A stretch of 10,001 bases of DNA from Georgenia_B sunbinii (GTDB taxonomy: Bacteria; Actinomycetota; Actinomycetes; Actinomycetales; Actinomycetaceae). Shown in pieces: positions 7,301-10,001 of this stretch. The stretch lies in NCBI RefSeq assembly GCF_036421855.1, contig NZ_JAZGOK010000021.1; one strand, written 5' to 3'. Within the stretch, counting starts at the first letter, position 1; each line of letters starts with the position of its first letter. Under the pieces are notes generated by a model. The model saw nothing but the letters and a program-made list of their open reading frames with translations. It had not been told where the DNA came from and did not search any database. The translations under genes were made by a program, and so were the position numbers.

Positions 7301-9673
7301 GGCGTCCTCGACCACGCTCACGCCCTCGGACGCGTCGTACCACTCGGCCTCCTGCACCTCTGGCTTGAGGATGAGGGTGGCCTCACCGGTCGTCGCAGGG
7401 ACGTCGCCCTGCGGCTCGTCGGTGTACGTGACGACGAGCGTGCCGTAGATCTTCTCGCCCGCGCCGTGGTCCTGGGCGCTCTCGCTGGTCTCGATGACGA
7501 TCTCGCAGCCACGGCCGGACTCCTCCGGGTGCGCGTGCTCGTTGTGGCCCAGCCCGAAGGTCCAGCTCACCCGGCGGCAATTCACCTCGGTGTCCTCGGC
7601 GTCGGTCACCTCGACGTCGATCGTCACGGTGTCGCCCCAGTTGAAGAACTCGCCGTTGGCCACGCTCAGCGCGATCTCCGGCGCGGTGTTGCCCACGGTG
7701 ATGTCCTGGACGGACAGGCCGACCTTGCCGTCGGGGTCCGTCACGCGGAGGATCGCGGTGAACTGCCCGAGCTCCTCGTAGGTGTGGCTCACGGTCACGC
7801 CGGTGTCGTCCACCTCGCCGTCACTGTTGAAGTCCCACTCGTAGGTGAGGTCCTCATCATCGGGATCGCTGGACGCCGAGGCGTCGAAGGACACCGCGAG
7901 CGGTGCCTCGCTGCCCGAGATGGGCTCTGCGGTGAACCGCGCCTGCGGCGTCTTGTTTCCCTCGGCGTAGTCGACCCGGTAGAGGCCGGCGTCCGGGTTC
8001 TGGCGGAAGAAGCCGTCCCCGTACTCCAGCACGAACAGCGAGCCGTCCGGACCGAACTCCATGTCCATGACGTTGTCCCAGATGGGCTGGGACGCGGTCT
8101 CGAGGTGCTCGTTGGGCAGGAAGTCCTCCACGGCGGTCACCTCGCCGGCCGAGGAGAGCTCGTCGAGCGTCAAGGCGGCGACGTAGTCCCTGGAGAACTC
8201 GGCCATGAAGGGCTTGCCGTCCCAGTACTCAGGGAACTGCGAGACCGCCTCGTTGCTCTCGTCGTAGCGGAAGATCGGGCCACCCATCGGGGCCTGACCA
8301 CCGCCGCTGCCGAACTCGACGAACTCGTCCCACGGCTGGTCACCGACGCTGTCGCCGTAGTAGACCTGCGGCGCGGTCGCCGGCGGAAGCTGCTCGAGAC
8401 CGGTGTTCCACCGCGAGTCGTTGATCGCGCCGGCCTCGCAGTCGAAGAACTCGCCCGGCGTACCGGAGTCAGGGTCCTGCCCCGCGGCCGGGAAGTTCCA
8501 GTTGTTGTAGTTCGCGTTGGGGCCGTGGCAGTAGGGCCACCCGCCGTTCAGCGGCTCGGTGGTCAGCTGCCACTCGACGTAACCCATGGGGCCACGCTGC
8601 GGGTCAGGTTCACGGGCGTCAGGACCGTAGTCGCCCCAGACGAGCGCGCCGGCCTCGATGTCGTAATCGATCCGGAAGGGGTTGCGAAGACCCATGACGT
8701 AGAGCTCTTCACGCACGAGGTCGGCGTCGTACTCACCGGTGCTGAACAGGTTGCCGTCAGGGATCGTGTAGGTGCTCTCCGGGCCCGGCTCGGCGCCGGC
8801 CTCGATGTCGTCGAGCACGTTGATCCGCAGGATCGCGCCACGCAGGTCGTTGGTGTTGCCCGCACCACGACGCGAGTCGAGCCCGGGGTTCATCCCCTCG
8901 CCGTCGTTGTTCGGCGCGTAGCCGTTGGCGCCGGGGGTGCCGGCAGGCGTGTTGTCACCGGTGGACAGGTAGAGGTTGCCGTCGCCGTCGAAGGCGATGT
9001 CGGCACCGACGTGGCAGCACTGGCCGCGCTGCGCGTCGACCTTGATGATCTCCTGCTCGGAGTCCAGGTCGAGCGTGCCGGTCTCCAGGTCGAACTGGAA
9101 GCGGGAGAGCTGGTTGTAGCCGAGCCACTGGTCCCAGTAGGTCGCCGGATCTGCACCTTCGGGCAGCTCCTCGGGGGCGCTGCCGGTCGGGGTGGTCTCC
9201 GGGTACTCGACGCCGGTCGGGGACGTACCCGACATCACCCGCGGCGCGTAGGCCAGGTAGATCCAGCTGTTCTCCGCGAAGTCCGGGTCGAGAGCGATGC
9301 CCTGGAGGCCGTCCTCGGAGTTCGCGTAGACGTCGAGCTGGGCGATCTCGTCGGTCACGCCCGTCGTGGGGTCCGTCAGGCGGACGACGCCGTCGCGGGC
9401 GGTGTGGAGCACTCGCGAGTCGGGGAGCACGGCGAGGTCGATCGGCTCACCGGTGTTCTTCGACAGGAGCACCTTGTCGTAGTTGTTCCAGTCGGTGGCG
9501 GTTGCCTCATCGACGGCCGCAATGTCAGCCTGGGTCTCCACGGCTGTGGGGACCTGGGCGTTTCCGGGGTGCGCCTGCGCCCCGCTGATCGTCATAGGTA
9601 GTACCAACGCGGCTGACAGCACTGCCGCCGCGCCTCGGGTCGACCATCGGCCACCCGCTGAGCTCTTGACCAC
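4331..9673 (-). CDS. Secreted PQQ-type sugar dehydrogenase fused to two tandem sugar isomerase-like barrels and five WDGDG repeats (gene A)
   Basis: This encodes 1780 aa from a GTG at 9673, preceded by AAGGAGG with a 5-nt gap; an upstream in-frame ATG at 9724 lacks this support. Signal peptide is 1-34 (AQA cleavage, no twin arginine). The propeller spans about 45-570: vicinal Cys219-Cys220, His221, STGDNT, GLRNPFRI at 328-335. PKD is 573-661. A His-rich domain (HNEHAHP from His710) and a CBM-like sandwich (about 776-890) follow. Barrel 1 (about 902-1165) has His1032/Glu1037 of GHNHDREF, Asp1069, His1095 and Glu1139. Barrel 2 repeats these 268 residues later (His1300, Asp1337, His1363, Glu1407), so both look intact. 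An extra beta domain (about 1438-1520) precedes five 45-aa WDGDG repeats (1524-about 1745) and a Gly/Ala/Asp-rich tail. No membrane anchor or LPXTG is seen, so it is probably released or held by its binding modules. Expected role is sugar oxidation coupled to isomerase/epimerase/lyase-type chemistry; the substrate is unknown, and PQQ use is assumed from the family. Confidence 0.87.
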   Translation of the reverse strand: MVKSSAGGRWSTRGAAAVLSAALVLPMTISGAQAHPGNAQVPTAVETQADIAAVDEATATDWNNYDKVLLSKNTGEPIDLAVLPDSRVLHTARDGVVRLTDPTTGVTDEIAQLDVYANSEDGLQGIALDPDFAENSWIYLAYAPRVMSGTSPTGVEYPETTPTGSAPEELPEGADPATYWDQWLGYNQLSRFQFDLETGTLDLDSEQEIIKVDAQRGQCCHVGADIAFDGDGNLYLSTGDNTPAGTPGANGYAPNNDGEGMNPGLDSRRGAGNTNDLRGAILRINVLDDIEAGAEPGPESTYTIPDGNLFSTGEYDADLVREELYVMGLRNPFRIDYDIEAGALVWGDYGPDAREPDPQRGPMGYVEWQLTTEPLNGGWPYCHGPNANYNNWNFPAAGQDPDSGTPGEFFDCEAGAINDSRWNTGLEQLPPATAPQVYYGDSVGDQPWDEFVEFGSGGGQAPMGGPIFRYDESNEAVSQFPEYWDGKPFMAEFSRDYVAALTLDELSSAGEVTAVEDFLPNEHLETASQPIWDNVMDMEFGPDGSLFVLEYGDGFFRQNPDAGLYRVDYAEGNKTPQARFTAEPISGSEAPLAVSFDASASSDPDDEDLTYEWDFNSDGEVDDTGVTVSHTYEELGQFTAILRVTDPDGKVGLSVQDITVGNTAPEIALSVANGEFFNWGDTVTIDVEVTDAEDTEVNCRRVSWTFGLGHNEHAHPEESGRGCEIVIETSESAQDHGAGEKIYGTLVVTYTDEPQGDVPATTGEATLILKPEVQEAEWYDASEGVSVVEDAEAGAGRYVTELDEGDSLTFTPVALRNAPTGDVIDTVTVRGSGEGTVSLTWGDEESAFANVEFTGEDGWQDVTTTLENIPEGSGSVVVTSTGGVDLDTLTFTASGETGPVRIPVEQVSVQMFSLIPWVDDAGLRPVLTRLAEIGFENIEPYGGNFNGYTAEAFRAMTDTLGLSVPSSHYDTDEETFDQTLEFVETLGQEYVGSGGFADPGIGSYENTLATAATMDRLGQRSVEAEIGKFFGHNHDREFTTVYEHNGEEMSAWEILVAETDPEYVTFQLDVGWAAHAGVDVPALIEEYGDRIELMHVKDATGLGEDDGPNFTNLGEGEVPLQEILTAAQEFAPMAYYVLEYDLAPDGEDFVTTGFEYLTGQEAGEFEPIHVPTENVSIQMFSLIPWVREAGLPSVLARLAEIGLENIEPFGGNLRGWTAEEFRAMTDLIGLNVLSSHYNVDEDSFDQTLDYVETLGQEYVGSGGFPDPGISTYGRTLETAQAMNRLGERSVEAGVGKLFGHNHDREFTTVYNHGGEEMSAWEILVQETDPEYVTFQLDVGWAAHAGVDVPRLIEEYGDRIELLHIKDATGLGEDDGPNFTNLGEGDVDLQGILAAARAQETVELYVLEYDQAPDGEDFASTGFEYLTGQEAGEEGSRPIEVTTAAVTFSDEYGTASDTYTVPRVPGVEYLIDGEVVAAGTHEGEGTVTVTAQAAAGFVLADGAATEWSHTFSTEEAPPPDQRTGDFHLSNDWRGTTAVHFMFGRMADEVFIGDWDGDGQDTIAVRRGATFHVSNDLRGGDADVVLTYGRPGDVILVGDWDGDGTDTFAVRRGAEYHVRNSLTGGPADVTFTYGHETDQVLVGDWDASGVDTLAIRRGAVYHVKNSLIGGDADVVFAYGRPDDVTHAGDWDGNGTDTFAVQRGRTYHVNNSLRGGDADTVVTFGRLGDEVYVGDWDSNGTDTLGIRRPVGGLADGSGADGSGADRSGFAGSVLDAIAEVVAG
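4381..4425 (-). repeat. Three 15-bp repeats in the gene A C-terminal tail
   Basis: ctgagcSgtcggcac occurs at 4381-4395 and 4396-4410 and, with its last two bases changed, at 4411-4425. On the coding strand it gives a GSGAD-type pentapeptide repeated in the flexible tail after the last WDGDG unit. It looks like slippage in a linker, with no sign of a folded structure. Confidence 0.8.
4447..5104 (-). repeat. Five 135-bp tandem repeats encoding 45-aa WDGDG units, gene A C-terminus
   Basis: The gtcccagtc core, which encodes DWD on the minus strand, ends at 5020, 4885, 4750, 4615 and 4480: exactly 135 bp apart each time. Each unit reads roughly YHVxNSLxGGxADVxFxYGR, then a VGDWDGxGxDTxAVRRG part. 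The D-x-D-G-x-x-D spacing resembles the Ca-binding loops of FG-GAP/VCBS-type repeats, which usually build beta-propellers or beta-solenoids used for adhesion or ligand binding. Units 3 and 5 vary the acidic loop (DASG and DSNG). Confidence 0.85.
5380..6955 (-). repeat. Tandem duplication of the sugar isomerase-like barrel inside gene A (period 804 bp)
   Basis: Unit 1 runs from about 6955 down to 6152 and unit 2 from 6151 to about 5380. The 804-bp (268-codon) offset holds from the first strand (VSVQMF and VSIQMF) to the last motif (FEYLTGQEAG). Nucleotide identity is very high in places: 6336-6385 and 5532-5581 differ at one of 50 positions, including third codon positions. Both units keep GHNHDREF, FQLDVGW, the H(V/I)KDATG motif and YVLEYD. 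Gene B has a single unit, so the duplication, or later conversion between units, belongs to gene A. Confidence 0.9.
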
Positions 9674-9678
9674 GGAAT

Positions 9679-9685
9679 CCTCCTT
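9679..9685 (-). promoter_or_regulatory. Ribosome binding site of gene A
   Basis: Minus-strand AAGGAGG, then ATTCC, then the GTG start at 9673. This places the start 17 codons inside the longest open frame. It gives a signal peptide that aligns residue for residue with that of gene B (GGRWS, then RGAAAVLSAALVLP). Confidence 0.8.
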
Positions 9686-9736
9686 GACGTATCCGGGAAG
9701 CAGCCCGCCGGCCACGATCGTCAACGGGTCGCCGAA

Positions 9737-9818
9737 CCGACAAGTGACGGATGCCCCGCCGCGCGTCGGCCCGATCCGGTTGTGGTTTCGGCCCTCGGCA
9801 ACGAGAACCCGCGCGCCC
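9737..9818 (-). promoter_or_regulatory. Conserved structured leader element upstream of gene A (candidate cis-regulatory RNA)
   Basis: This is the gene A copy of the leader block. Hairpin 1 is TCTCG-TTGC-CGAGG (9806-9793), where the outer C-G of gene B becomes a U-G wobble. Hairpin 2 is CCGAC, 6 nt, CGGG, loop GCA, TCCG, 6 nt, GTCGG (9769-9737), where an A-U pair of gene B becomes G-U. All segment lengths of hairpin 2 equal those in gene B (33 nt total) although 8 of 33 bases differ, mostly in the internal loops. It sits about 50 nt before the ribosome binding site. Confidence 0.5.
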
Positions 9819-9852
9819 TAGACCGCCATCGACCCGAGCCACGCAATCACTG

Positions 9853-9902
9853 ACGCTAGAGAGCAGCTTTCGGCTATGTCAAGGAATCCGTTCGAGTTGC
9901 GG
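9853..9902 (-). promoter_or_regulatory. Promoter of gene A with upstream conserved box
   Basis: The minus strand shows a consensus -35 TTGACA (9882-9877), an 18-nt spacer and -10 TAGCGT (9858-9853). The box CCGCAACTCGAAC (9902-9890) lies 7 nt upstream of the -35, as in gene B. CGAAAG in the spacer is also shared by both. The start is expected near 9846, with a leader of about 170 nt. The box may bind an activator or other regulator common to both genes; no regulator gene is in the window. Confidence 0.6.
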
Positions 9903-9979
9903 TCGACGGATCAGGTGGTACGGCGGGGCATTACTCAGCCACGGGTTCCCGCCAGTCGCCGGTGGCCTGGTACTAGCGT
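9903..9979. other. Intergenic DNA upstream of the gene A promoter
   Basis: I see no open frame with a ribosome binding site, no repeat and no second promoter in this stretch. It separates the gene A promoter from the partial terminator hairpin at the right edge. Confidence 0.5.
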
Positions 9980-10001
9980 GGGGCCCGCAGCCGGTTGGCT
10001 G
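9980..10001 (-). terminator. Truncated hairpin, apparent terminator of the next upstream gene
   Basis: The 13-nt arm ggggcccgcagcc (9980-9992) is identical to the left arm of the gene A terminator (4271-4283). It is followed by a ggtt loop and ggctg, the first 5 nt of the matching right arm, before the window ends. By analogy, a minus-strand gene should end a few tens of bases beyond the edge. The right arm is only partly visible. Confidence 0.55.

Noticed and set aside
4559..9601. Very long plus-strand open frame (about 1680 codons) opposite gene A, and a similar one at 59-3817 opposite gene B
   Set aside because: Both are in the codon-aligned antisense frame, where high-GC genes seldom produce stops. 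The predicted proteins are low-complexity Val/Leu/Asp/Arg-rich, with no ribosome binding site or recognisable domain.
9640..9673. Twin-arginine (Tat) export signal
   Set aside because: The N-terminal region has isolated Arg residues (GGRWS, TRGAAA) but no RR motif. It fits a Sec signal peptide.
9674..9724. ATG at 9724 as the start of gene A
   Set aside because: The extra 17 residues precede the signal peptide, have no counterpart in gene B, and the Shine-Dalgarno sequence lies inside them, correctly placed for the GTG at 9673.

Overview
The window is high-GC DNA from what looks like an actinobacterium, probably in or near Micrococcales (Cellulomonas/Georgenia-like). The reasons are the strong G/C bias at third codon positions, the GTG starts, the long hairpin terminator without a U-tract, and the protein modules used (secreted PQQ-type sugar dehydrogenase, PKD, and short WDGDG repeats seen in many secreted Micrococcales proteins). 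The taxonomic guess is inference.

The whole window is two tandem, paralogous giant genes on the minus strand. Gene A (4331-9673, complete, 1780 aa) lies upstream in the direction of transcription. Gene B (3889 down to the left edge, at least 1296 codons, C-terminus outside the window) follows it. Both encode Sec-exported proteins in the order: signal peptide, six-bladed glucose/sorbosone-dehydrogenase propeller, PKD, a His-rich beta domain, a CBM-like beta-sandwich, a xylose-isomerase-like TIM barrel, and 45-residue WDGDG repeats. Gene A carries two consecutive TIM barrels plus an extra beta domain before its repeats. Gene B has one barrel and goes straight into the repeats.

The non-coding stretches are unusually informative. 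Both genes have a matching promoter: a TTGAC-type -35, an 18-nt spacer, a TAnnGT -10 and a shared 13-nt box exactly 7 nt upstream of the -35. A leader of about 170 nt follows in each. Inside it is an 82-84 nt block far more conserved than the surrounding leader, with two small hairpins whose pairing survives the base changes. This is the best candidate here for an undescribed element, a cis-acting RNA or other shared regulatory site. A strong hairpin terminator follows gene A. The same 13-nt hairpin arm reappears at the extreme right edge, so another minus-strand gene probably ends just outside the window.

Working together (inference): the two genes look like separately transcribed but co-regulated units. 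Their products would bind carbohydrate outside the cell, oxidise a sugar at the propeller, and isomerise, epimerise or otherwise rearrange the product at the fused barrel(s). Substrate and cofactor cannot be read from the sequence.
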